Source: Halicephalobus mephisto (Eukaryota; Nematoda; Chromadorea; Rhabditida; Panagrolaimidae). Taken from it: a stretch of DNA of 64,000 bases. The stretch covers positions 124,001 to 188,000 of the forward strand of contig SWDT01000029.1 of assembly GCA_009193035.1 (NCBI GenBank), given 5' to 3'. Shown here in pieces: positions 54,501 through 64,000 of the stretch. A model generated the notes under the pieces. It was not told the DNA's origin and searched no databases. It saw only the letters and a program-made list of their open reading frames with translations. Within the stretch, counting starts at the first letter, position 1, and every line of letters starts with the position of its first letter. The translations under genes and the position numbers were made by a program.

Positions 54501-56207
54501 TTCAGGAAGAAATAATGTGCCAAGGAGACTCAATTTTCGATCTCGTGGATTCTCGGGATCATGCAGCGGTCCAGGCCGAGCTTTGTTCCGGTCCTCCTCA
54601 TGTTTCCCAAGGGTCCTTCCCTGATGAAAGAGTATTTATCTGTCGGATGAACCTTTCAAGGACAGCAAAACGGCATATTCAGTACTATAAGTTCATTTTG
54701 GTTGAGGGCAGATATCTTCATCCTGCGGAGTACTATCAGGCTTTGAACTCTGTCCCGAACCCTACTGCCCCACTTCAACCCATTTTTGCGGCTTTTTGTC
54801 GTCCATTAATTAATCCGGAGAATGCAGAAACTTTGGCCACTGGGAATACTTCCATGTTCAGGAGTATTCATCTGATGGATATGAAGTTCATTCATCTTGA
54901 TGAAATGCAAGTTTTTATTTTTTGTGTATAAATTTTAATTTCCATATATCAATTTTAATTTTTCCATATCAACTTTGATTTTAATACAGAAATCTTAATT
55001 TCGGGATAAATTTTGAATTTGATATATGGATTTCAATTTTCATATATTAATTTTTCGTTTTCATATATCAATTTTAATTTTGATATATGAGTTTTGAATT
55101 TGATATATGAATTTCAATTTTGATATATGAGTTTTGAATTTGATATATGAATTTTATTTTTCTTTTTAGTGGTAGTCATTATCTCGGATTTGGCCCGAAT
55201 GAACTCGATGGAATGTCTTTTTACGGAATTTTACATCCTTTGAATGTCCAACAGATGGCGTTAAAGCACCGAATGTGTAAGTTTTTTATTATTATTGATT
55301 TGGTTTTTTATTGATTTTTTCTACTTCAGTATGTCAACAAAAAGAAGGATCTTCAATAGCCTTAGTAAGGTTACAAACGAAATCTGGAGATTTTATCTGG
55401 GTCCATTCCGTTTTCGTGATTAAAGGGAACTTCGTCCAGCAACAACCGTCTCCAGACGGCTCCAGAAGGATCCGACACTTGATCCACGCCACTTACCAAG
55501 TCCTCACTGAATTAGAAGCCGCCACGTTGCAGGCAAATGAATGGATCTACGCTATTAAACAACATCATTTCGCAAGAGAGATGTCCAAGGACGAATTCGG
55601 AGAAGATTCTATTTCGCCAGAATCCTCAGAATCCGACTTCGCCCTGGGTTCTGAGCCGAATCCTTTCGTCGATCAATTCAACTGCGGTGGAAATCAAATT
55701 TGTGTAGAAATTCCTTCGAAACATTTAAGTGTTAATTTTCCTCATCCGAAGTCCAGTCATCACAGTCTTCTGACTCCGGAACACTCGAGTCCGGATTCGA
55801 ATTCTTCACTTTCGACAGCAGCGACGAAATCCTTCTGTCTGGATCCCCTGCCCCATTTCTACGCCACAGATGCCCCTGACATGCCTCTTCCGGAGCTTGG
55901 AGACGATTTGGACGAATTTTTCAAACAAGTGGAGTACTCGCCTCCCCAGCAACCCCAAAGGGGCATCAAACGGGAGTGGTGGGAAGCGAGTCTTCAACCC
56001 TTGGCTGAAAACACGGATTCTATCAATTATCAAATTCAGAATTTTCCGTACAGATCCCAAAGACATCATTCACTTCAATTTGGGCATTCTGAATCTTGCA
56101 AGTTTGATTTTAATGGAAATCCCCAATTCGAACCCCATTTCGGACCCGAATTCCATCCTCGACAACAGAAACGTCTGGGGTCCTGGGCAGGGTTGGAGTC
56201 CACTTGA
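51514..56207 (+). CDS. cky-1: bHLH-PAS transcription factor, NPAS4/CKY-1 type
   Basis: Exons 51514-51554, 53631-53797, 53841-54010, 54506-54906, 55170-55276 and 55330-56207 agree in phase and give about 587 residues. The basic region and helix 1 (STRGASKQRRDQINVEIQKL) and MSLACIFIRK match NPAS4, which begins RSTKGASKARRDQIN. PAS-A covers about residues 85-180 (GFLLMTTRGGKLLYISENAS) and PAS-B about 235-330 (YLGFGPNELDGMSFYGILHP, GDFIWVHSVF). The last 250 residues are acidic and S/P-rich, as a transactivation region, with no domain. It should pair with ARNT (AHA-1). Exon 1 (MRMSAEFSPNLPA, then R across the join) was found by phase and has a GTAAGT donor. The intron at 54,907 uses GCAAGT: the GT alternative gives a stop. 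Intron 1 is 2.1 kb of tandem repeats. Confidence 0.9.
51560..52000 (+). repeat. tandem repeat of about 30 bp in cky-1 intron 1
   Basis: About thirteen copies of TTACTATGATGGTTAGTATC TTCTTAGA and variants (GATAGTT/GGTAGTTAAC). The block begins only a few bases after the exon 1 donor. Confidence 0.75.
52730..53180 (+). repeat. repeat of about 115 bp in cky-1 intron 1
   Basis: Three near-identical copies of a unit with TTCTACGAAGATCTAACAAG, TTCCTAATAGATTATAGAAA and TCAGAAAACTTCTATAAAAT; a fourth is worn. The unit is nearly in frame for protein (a 128-codon open frame crosses it), but it is repetitive and lacks a start or partner exon, so I do not call it coding. Confidence 0.75.
54020..54480. 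repeat. ATATATG-rich intron of cky-1
   Basis: The intron 54,011-54,505 is built of TATATATGAATTAAC/ACATATATTTTA-like units. The next intron (54,907-55,169) repeats TTTTGATATATGAGTTTTGAA. Confidence 0.6.
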
Positions 56208-56324
56208 CCGGTCAATTAAAATTAAATTTTATTCATTTATATTTCAATGTACAAAAAATAAAGTTTTCTGGAAACTGATACATATGGGCAGGTGGGGAGA
56301 CATGGATTGACGAAATCCTTACGA

Positions 56325-56423
56325 TTATTTTTTATCATCTGATTCTCCAAGATTATCTGGTCGTATAACAAGGTTATCGTTGTTGTATCCGCTTTCGGGG
56401 TCATTGTAATTCAGCATTTTTAT
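56325..56423 (-). CDS. possible short terminal exon, 30-33 codons
   Basis: After a good acceptor (TTTTTCAG, 56,431-56,424) the frame reads IKMLNYNDPESGYNNDNLVI and ends at TAA 56,325. It could be the last exon of a minus-strand gene or a 30-residue peptide starting at ATG 56,417. The acidic, Asn-rich text looks like a cytoplasmic tail. I could not find an upstream exon that joins in phase. It converges with cky-1, 117 bp from its stop. Confidence 0.35.
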   Translation of the reverse strand: MKMLNYNDPESGYNNDNLVIRPDNLGESDDKK

Positions 56424-56429
56424 CTGAAA

Positions 56430-59200
56430 AAAGTTCGTGAATAAAATCATATTACAGTACTTTTATTCCGGACATTAATATTCTATTCTAGAGTTATAAC
56501 TGAACAAAACACTTATATTAGGATAATCGGATCCCTAAATTCTGAATCTGAGGTCAGAATCAATAACCACCTTCCACAATCATAGATTTTGACTTCAGAT
56601 TCAGAATCTATGGAGTCGAATATTTTATTCCAAGCACTTATTATTATACTTTACGGATATCAAAAGTTAGTTCCACGACATTTGTGGCTTAATGCTACAG
56701 TTATAACTGAACAAAACACTTATTAGGACAATCGGATCCATAAATTCCAAATCTAACATGATAATCAATAATTAACCTTCAGAATCCTAGATTCTGAAGA
56801 CTAATATCCAACTCTAAAAACATCTAAAATTTTGCAACAAGATTCTAAACAGTAAAAACTAGAATAGTTTCCAAATTTCGTATAAAAAGTATAAAATCAT
56901 TCAAAATAACCTTTTAATTTCAGAATTAAATTTATTAGAATCGGAACAGAAATGCTCGGGAAACAATTGAGAAAATTCTTTGATTCGTCGAATTGTTATC
57001 ATTGATTCAACGAAAAAGGAAAAAAAGACCGTGTCTTATAAAGCCTAAAATCGAAGTACTAATAAAGTGCTGAATTTTAGCCATTTATATACCCTTAGAA
57101 ATTTACTAATTTCGGATTATACATCATATCGACAAATATTATTTGCAAAATGATAACGAATTTGAGTAGTAGGTTTACAAAAAAAGAATGAATCATCAAA
57201 AACTAATGATTTTTACGTCAACTCTCTCCAAATTTAATAGGCACTATATTTGATAATATAAATGACTAAATTATGACTACAGCTACGTTGTATTTTTTAT
57301 TTAGAAATTTCTAAAACTAAGGAAGTACTATCTTTAAAAATTTAAATCTTTTAAAAAATATAAAATTTTAAATTTTTCTATGCATTTTGTAAATTATTTT
57401 CGACCATGTGAATCATTTTTTATATTGTTTAATATGAAATTCTTTTTTGTTTTATTTGATATATAAGATTCAGAATTCTCTGGGAGTAATCCGAAACTAA
57501 AAGTCTCATTGATGTGGATGATTTTTTTAAGTAATTTTCGAATTAAAAACTACTTTGAAATGTTTGTTAACAGTCTCTAAAATTCGCGTTTGAGGAATTT
57601 ATAAATAAAATCACTTTTTTTGAGATTTAATCATGATTAATCCGTTTTAAATTATTTATACAGTAAATTCAACTTTAGTGCTTCAAAGTTCCTAATCGGG
57701 TATGTATTTGTTATTGTTCTAAGTTTATAGATATACAAGATAAATTTGATATATACGCACAAAAAATAGGTACATAGTATATAACGTATCAACTTATTAA
57801 AGTGCTATAGGTACATAGTATATAACGTATCAACTTATTAAAGTGCTATAGGTACATAGTATATAACGTATTAACTCATTAAAGTGATATACGTGCATAA
57901 TATATAACGTATCAACTTATTAAAGTGATATACGTGCATAATATATAACGTATCAACTTATTAAAGTGCTATAGGTGTATTATATCCAGTGTATCAACTC
58001 ACCAAAGTAATATAAATGCATTATATTCAGTATATCAATTCACTAAAATGATATAGATGTATTCAATATATCGATGTCTTAAGTTGATATCCGTGGATTG
58101 TATATAATGTGTAAATATATGAAATGACTCTGAAATAGTGAATACATTGTATTTAGTGCCTCGATATATTATATATAATGTATGAATACATTGAAACGAC
58201 TCTGATGCAACGGATGCATTATATTCAGTGTCTCGATATATTATATATAATGTATCTCATGCATTAGAGTCGTTTTAATGTGTCTATTTTGTGTGTAAGA
58301 TAATTAAAATCAGAAATGGTCTTCAAAAGCCTTTGAAACTAATAAAATTACGATATTCATATCAATCGTAATCACTATCTTAAATTACTTTTGAAGTCAA
58401 AGCCACACCTTCGAGCATTTCTTAATGATCTTTAAAATTTATGTCCCAAAAATTTATAAATTTTTATCTTTATATTTCGTAATTCATAATCGTGTTCCAT
58501 TTATTATCTACAATATAAATTTTGTTTTTCCTCATTATGGATCTGATTAAGGCTTTAGGAATACGATATGAATCCTTTTTTATAACTTTTTGAAATCAGA
58601 ACTCTCATCTAGGAGATTCTATAAAAGATTTACATCACCTTACTGTACAAAATACAATTTTTAAAATTTTCTACATTTCTAGCACTTTTTCGGTTAAGCT
58701 ACCGTTCCCAGAATAAGGAAATGTCAAGAAACTTTACTTTGCTGTTAAGATTTGGATTCTATCCTATATCAGTAGAACACTATAGAATCTCCTGGACATA
58801 GTACTTTCATTTGATTCAGAGTATTTGAATCTGAGTCCTCCAATCTGATTTTAAAAACTTTCTATCTCCTATGTTCAGATTCTATGCAAATCCTGAACAT
58901 AACTATTTACATAACTGCAAAAGCCATGAATATTTTTCTTAATTTTGTATTACATATTTATTCATAAAATTCTGTAAAAATTCTACATTGAAGATATTTT
59001 GTGAAAAAAGTTGGGCTATTAAAATTGATTTTTTTAATATTGCTTCTGTTACCTAACAAAATTTGGGCGTAGTTAAAATTATTTGAACAAAACTTCACCA
59101 TTGATAGTCATAGATAATGACAAAGAATCATGTGAGTGAACATTATAAATTTAAACACAAAAAAATATCTTAAAATGGTTATTATGTACTTGGTCCATTA
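56430..59200. other. AT-rich intergenic gap
   Basis: No gene is supported. A tandem array at 57,747-58,297 is listed separately. Two copies of a short motif (CAATAATTAACCTTCAGAATCC, ATCGGATCC(C/A)TAAATTC) at about 56,520-56,810 are diverged duplicates. Confidence 0.55.
57747..58297. repeat. tandem array (41-bp unit) between short inverted ends
   Basis: At 57,768-58,010 six units of AGGTACATAGTATATAACGT + ATCAACTTATTAAAGTGCTAT (about 41-42 bp) follow each other. The whole block starts ACGCACAAAAAATAGGTACA and ends TGTGTCTATTTTGTGTGT, an inverted pair. The inner right part (GATGCAACGGATGCATTATA, CTCATGCATTAGAGTCG) is related to the array in the last bbs-8 intron. So a minisatellite seems to have grown inside a foldback-type element. 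Confidence 0.65.
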
Positions 59201-59202
59201 TA

Positions 59203-60781
59203 CAGTCGTGAAAAATAGGAAACCTAGGGTTTTCTGGGAAAGTGAGAGAGCTACTACTGCCCCGTTTTGAGAGATGATAATATTTAAGCTTACCTACATT
59301 TTAATAGTATGGACATCCTTGAGAGTCCCGTTGCGAAAAAGTTATGGCTGTTTTAAAAGGGAAAATACACTGGTTTTAGTTTTTTTGCGCACTTTCTTAT
59401 GTGACGAATAGAGAATTTCAGGATCTTATTTGCACCTCATTTAAAAGTTCATCCTCAGCAGTACAATTACTGAGAGTTTCAGAATTTGACTTTCATTGGG
59501 AATTTCAGTACGTTTGTCAACTTTCAGAAGAAATAATTAATTTCAAAAATAACTTCATGAACTGAAAATTTTCAACTGATGAAACTTTAGATCATTTGTG
59601 ATTTCCCCGCCAAACATAAAATTCCGATGGGATCGATTTTTGATCTTCCACTAATGTAGTGATTTTGAGTGAAGTCAAGTGAAATTAGCTGTAGAAAGGT
59701 TGTAAAAATGGGGCATAGAAGAAAAGTAAAGTGTAGCTATAAGAGCAGTTGACTATGTTGAATGCAGTAACTACATGAGCAATATCTATCCTTACAACAT
59801 CATAGAGATACAATAAGAAAAGTGAAAATTTAAAAATTTCATTTTTCGCTTTAAAAAACATTGCTAATCTTTTAGTGCTGGAATATTCACCGAAAATCTT
59901 CCTGTCAAATCCATCAATATGTTTGCAAATGATTATCGAATTTCTATTCCAATCACTAGAGAATTCTAGAGTTCACTTCATCCTAGTATTCTCTGATTAT
60001 GGAGTTGGATTTTCTTAGGTTTCACATTGCTCTAAGTTCTGCTTTGAGAAGTTTCATTTATCGGTTTCTAACTTTCTCATTATCCCCAAAAAAGTCCATT
60101 TTTGAAAACACTCAAGTTTTTTCTTTGTTCGTTACCGTAATTCAACATTCAATAATGTTATCGTAAATCTAATGTTATCATTATATTTAACGTAGTCGGT
60201 TACCCCTACAAGGATATTTTTTTGTTCTTTAGGATTTATTTTTGTTAACTTTCTGAAGACTTTCATTTGGGTTTAATTAAGATCACATTAGTGGAGGATC
60301 AAAAAATTAACATCTTCAGAATTCTACGATGTTTGGTGACAAAAACAAAAATTATCTAAAATCTTATCAACCGAAATTCAAATATTCGCAGTTACTTCTG
60401 AAAGCAATGATTTTTTTCAAAAGTCGATGATCAGAAAAAAGTTTTGACAATCGATATTTGAAACTTTTCTTCTTAAGCCACCAGTGAGGGTCAAATTCTG
60501 AAACTCTCAGTAATTGTGCTGCTGAGGATGAACTTTTAAATGAGTTGCAAATAAGATCCTGAAATTCTCTATTCGTCACATAAGAAAGTGCGCAAAAAAG
60601 CTAAAACCAGTGTATTTTTCCTTTTAAAACAGCCATAACTTTTTCGCAACGGGACTCTCAAGGATGTCCATACTATTAAAATGTAGGTAAGCTTAAGTAT
60701 TATCATCTCTCAAAACGGGGCAGTAGTAGCTCTCTCACTTTCCCAGAAAATCCTAGATTTCCTATTTTCTAAGACATACTG
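59203..60781. mobile_element. 1.58-kb Tc1/mariner-type element with long terminal inverted repeats
   Basis: Flanked by TA on both sides (59,201-59,202; 60,782-60,783). The ends are CAGTCGTGAAAAATAGGAAA and TTTCCTATTTTCTAAGACATACTG. The inverted arms are about 310 bp (59,203-59,520; 60,470-60,781) and share blocks such as AAGTGAGAGAGCTACTACTG, GGACATCCTTGAGAGTCCCG and AACTTTTTCGCAACGG. By eye more than 90% of arm bases match. The middle of about 950 bp has no ORF of transposase size, so the element is non-autonomous. The near-perfect arms suggest it is young. Confidence 0.88.
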
Positions 60782-60789
60782 TATTTCAT

Positions 60790-63575
60790 GTGTTAGTATA
60801 TTAAGTTGATATCAGCACATTATATTCAATGTACCCGATATAGCACAGTTACTTTAATGTGTTTGTTTTGTGTATATTAATTATTGATAAGATACTATAT
60901 TTTGGCTTGAGTATTTCATCGAATCTCAATTTTTCAAGTGACGAATCCGAAAATCAAAAGTTCGTTGTATCCGGAACATACATTTATACTACTCAAGACC
61001 TTGGAAATTTTTATCTTTGAAACACTCGATCACGGAATCGATCTGCTATGTAACGTGGTTTGATCCGTCGAATTAATCGCTATTGTTTGATTTTGTTTGT
61101 GTTACAAAAACTTTAAATCTACTAAGATATCTTGCAAATTCACTGACTAGTTTGGTCTTTTACTTCTGCGGAGTGCTTAATCAACCAATCAGGAAAGCGA
61201 TTAATAGAAACTCATATCAGTTGACTTATTCTTGATACAAGAAATTGCCGTGAAAACTATACACAAAGTGAAGATACTTTTTTAACGCCCACAAAAAAGG
61301 GAATTAACAGCAAATAAGCTATTGCAAGCACATCTAAAATGGCGGGGATGCTAGATGTATCAAAAGCATTATAGAAATTTCTGATAGTAGTGTTGATGAA
61401 AAGTGGAAGAAAGCTAAGTTACAAAAACAGTTTTTTAGCTAAAAATATTTCGATACGTGTTGAAATTAGCACTTTTAACTAGCTCTGGAAGTTAGCAATT
61501 GCCATTTATAGTACTGAAGAGATAGTCTGAATATCAGGGACTCTGGAATACTGTAGGGGATGAGTGACTTTGAGTTATTTTGTTCTCACATATATAGGTT
61601 GTTGGTCTATACTTTTGTTTAATAAAAGATTTGTGGTATTTCCCTATTTCTAAATCTTAGCAAGTACTTTACCTCTGCAGTGTATTGACTAGCATACCTC
61701 TATGGGTTCATACTTGGACATGAAATGATTATTAAGCAAGAGAAGTTCAGCTCTACCTTCTTTATCCCTGTTGTACTTCTAGGATTTTTATATGGAAATA
61801 TACTTTAGTGAAAGTAGTGCTTTAAAATGAGTTATATACGATTTTGTACTTCTTAAAATACTAATTCAGAATCTGTGCTCTGTTTTTGCAGAATACTCTT
61901 CTGAAACGAAATATTTAGGAAACTCTCAAAATTTAAAATTACATTTTTTGATGTTTCTGATCACTTCAAACAACCGATTAAACAGCTGTAATTAACGAGA
62001 AAAATATATCTAATTGGGAAAAATGTTAAAAATAGTTATAAAGAAAATAACGAATGCCACCAAACATTGATGAAAACTGTATTTTTGTGTTTTCTGAACT
62101 TTTGATATATGAAATTTTATATACTCATTCCAGATTGTTTCGTTCTAGAAGAGTGTTCTGCAAAAACGGAATGCAGATTCTGAATTAACATTTCAAGAGG
62201 GTATAAGATGATATACAGCTTATTATAAAACTCCAGCGTTACTAAAGTACATTTCTTCGTTAGCTATTGCGCTCAATAAACAATATTCTTCTTACCCTTG
62301 CATTTTCATACATTCCAAAAACAATAATATAAATCCTCGAAAAAAAGAAAACCGACATTATCTGTATAGACGATATACAGTAGATATCAATGACATTTGG
62401 ACAATCTAATTTCGATACTGTAAAATGTTGAAAAAAACATCTTTAGTACTATGTAGCCGGTGTGATATAAAGGCAGCGGGCGCCAATGTATCACATACAG
62501 AATCGCATGTTGGAATTCCGGTCGGCCCAAACCCAAGATCGTAAAGCTACCCCCTCCTTAGGAGGTTTTGGAGCGAAAAGGGGACACGTTTAATGTGGAA
62601 GATAGAGCGAGTTCGAATGCTGCTGACCGCAGCAGACCCATAAGGGCCAAAGTTAACCCTAGGAGTCAATGGAAAGCCCGCCTTCGCCACGCCCAGCAGT
62701 TGCCAGAACTTCCGGATACTTGCGGATTTGGAAAGTTCCACCAAAACTCGATTACTGGGAGCATCTCATCTTTTTATATCTTTTAGTACCATATTTAAAT
62801 CGAGTAAATTAAGATTAGAAGGGAAGTTTATGATTTTATCAATGAATTATATTCCGCTATTGGATTGAGCAAATTGCGTCGAGTCGATGATGACACTTGA
62901 AATTTGTTTTAGAATGCATTCAAAGATTATTGAAATAAAAGGAAACAAACAAGATAATAAAATCAATAAAATCAAGGGATCTATGTAAAATTAATATTGT
63001 TTTATTCATTATTTAATCTAGAAAGACAAAAAAGTGTAAGTAATATTTTAAGTATTATTTTTAAAATAACTAAAGCTTTAATGAAATGGATTGCTGTGAT
63101 TTCTAACTTAGGGATTGTAAGATGTTCAGTTTTCCAACAAAAGCATCTTTGAATCAGAATCCTTGAGAGCTCTTTTATCTTTATGTAAGTACAAGATTTA
63201 CATAATTTTTATAGTCCTTGGAATCAGAATTCCATCTTGCAAACTTCATCAATGACTTATAAGATCTATATTCAAGCAGTCCACTGTATAAGATATAATC
63301 TTTAAGATTCCACAACTTCGCAGCACTCCTATTTAAATTACACATTTACTAAAACTATAAATAATATTTTTCATCTTAAAAACTAAATATTAGGTTGATA
63401 AAGTTTTGCTAAAAAAATTTCAGAACGGCATTATTATTTTTTGCCGAAATATGGGATTTAGCAGTTGGGAAAATTTCTAGAAGCTTCTCCACACTACCGC
63501 TCCAAGGATATACAAAGGTGATTGCAGCACTGCGTTAGCTAGGAATGTCTTCGATCTTTGAACCTTAGCTTTGGA
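60790..63575. other. intergenic gap on the right
   Basis: No gene is supported. Only the structured repeat at 62,463-62,773 and a worn single copy of the 43,370 unit (about 61,515-61,575) stand out. Confidence 0.55.
62463..62773 (+). repeat. 310-bp structured dispersed repeat, copy 2
   Basis: The partner of 24,663-24,975 in the same orientation. The TATAAAG at the start, both hairpins and the CGCCACGCCCAGCAGTTGCC, CAAAACTCGATTACTGGGAG blocks are kept. The tail is CTCATCTTTTTATATCTTTT. Differences are scattered substitutions with almost no indels. The B-box-like GAGTTCGAATGC reads better here than in copy 1. Confidence 0.7.
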
Positions 63576-63578
63576 CAA

Positions 63579-63831
63579 TTACCCTTCTACAAGTGATAAT
63601 GTAGCATCCGCGCGAGCATCGCGACCAGCAATATCAACAGCACATTCAACAAGGACGTCGCCTTTTGTTGGATAGTCAACCGATGATCCAATCGCTTTGA
63701 ATCCGGAGAAAAGACGACCTCTATCCGTGCAAGCTTCTGCTGTGTTGCTGATGGAACGCAAAGAACATGCTGTACTTTGAATTATATTATCAGGCAGGAA
63801 TCTCAAATTTATTCCATGTATCGGGTCAACT
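63579..63831 (-). CDS. terminal exon of an unrecognised gene
   Basis: After an acceptor (TTCCTAG, 63,838-63,832) the frame runs 84 codons to a stop at 63,579 and has normal codon use: VDPIHGINLRFLPDNIIQST, then ACSLRSISNTAEACTDRGR, then a segment with GDVLVECAVDIAGRD and DATLSLVEG at the end. It has three Cys and an alternating beta-like pattern at the end, which could be the edge of an Ig-like or other beta-sandwich domain. I cannot name the family. Upstream exons would lie beyond 63,840, possibly off the right edge. Confidence 0.55.
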
Positions 63832-64000
63832 CTAGGAATTAGAAGATAAAAACATAAAAGAAGGTGATTTCAGTATTCGAGCCTGAAAGAACTTCCCAAA
63901 ATCGCAGGCTGTCGAAAGTTCTTGCAAACTGCTGGGTGTGGTGAAGGTGGGCCTCTCACTAACCACAAGGGTCTAGTAACCATTAGGGTCCACTAACCAT

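Noticed and set aside
56900..57010. A minus-strand ATG frame (MITIRRIKEFSQLF...) as first exon joined to the 56,325-56,423 exon
   Set aside because: The only donor near its end leaves a phase that puts TAA directly after the join.
1..64000. tRNA, U1, U4, U5, U6 and 7SL genes
   Set aside because: I looked for their conserved blocks by eye on both strands and found none. A covariance-model scan (tRNAscan-SE, Infernal) would settle this.

Overview
The window is eukaryotic and reads as the genome of a free-living, rhabditid-type nematode. The evidence is: short GT-AG introns with TTTCAG/TTTTAG acceptors; likely trans-splice acceptors a few bases before start codons; a 21/22 match to the SL1 spliced leader; two possible operons with intercistronic gaps of about 100-220 bp; and a nematode gene set (kettin, BBS-8, a short PHY-3-like prolyl 4-hydroxylase pair, a serpentine chemoreceptor, CKY-1/NPAS4). 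Non-coding DNA is very AT-rich and full of small repeats. I cannot name the species.

Layout. 1-14.2 kb: ketn-1 (kettin, + strand, nine exons by my model, about 3.3 kb of codons, 23 Ig domains with kettin linkers), with a foldback repeat in one intron. 14.2-20.2 kb: a repeat-rich gap, then three paralogous genes of a family I do not recognise, sharing one phase-1 intron. 21.6-22.1 kb: a U2 snRNA gene and an SL1-like sequence. 22.4-23.3 kb: a membrane-anchored Methyltransf_22/FkbM-like protein. 25.4-30.5 kb: a RING-H2 protein converging on two tandem prolyl 4-hydroxylase genes only about 106 bp apart. 32.8-35.2 kb: legumain. 36.3-42.5 kb: adss-1 followed by bbs-8 on the same strand, with two 5S rRNA genes inside a bbs-8 intron. 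43-45.5 kb: tandem repeats and a third 5S gene. 45.9-50.6 kb: a divergent TEY-type MAP kinase, a small secreted Cys-containing peptide, a gene fragment not visible as a long ORF, and an intronless GPCR. 51.5-56.2 kb: cky-1 (bHLH-PAS), including a probable GC-AG intron. 56.2-64 kb: mostly non-coding, with a 1.58 kb element with long terminal inverted repeats and one exon of an unrecognised gene near the right edge.

Gene relations. The genes serve different processes (sarcomere, collagen hydroxylation, lysosomal proteolysis, cilia, purine synthesis, signalling, transcription, splicing and ribosomal RNA). They do not form one pathway. The only functional groupings supported are the P4H pair and possibly adss-1/bbs-8. 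No clear new multi-gene system is visible. The best candidates for new biology are the three-gene paralogue family, the intron-nested 5S genes, the discrete 310 bp structured repeat and the SL1-like sequence. Exon models were made by hand from splice signals, reading phase and family similarity, without alignments or transcripts.
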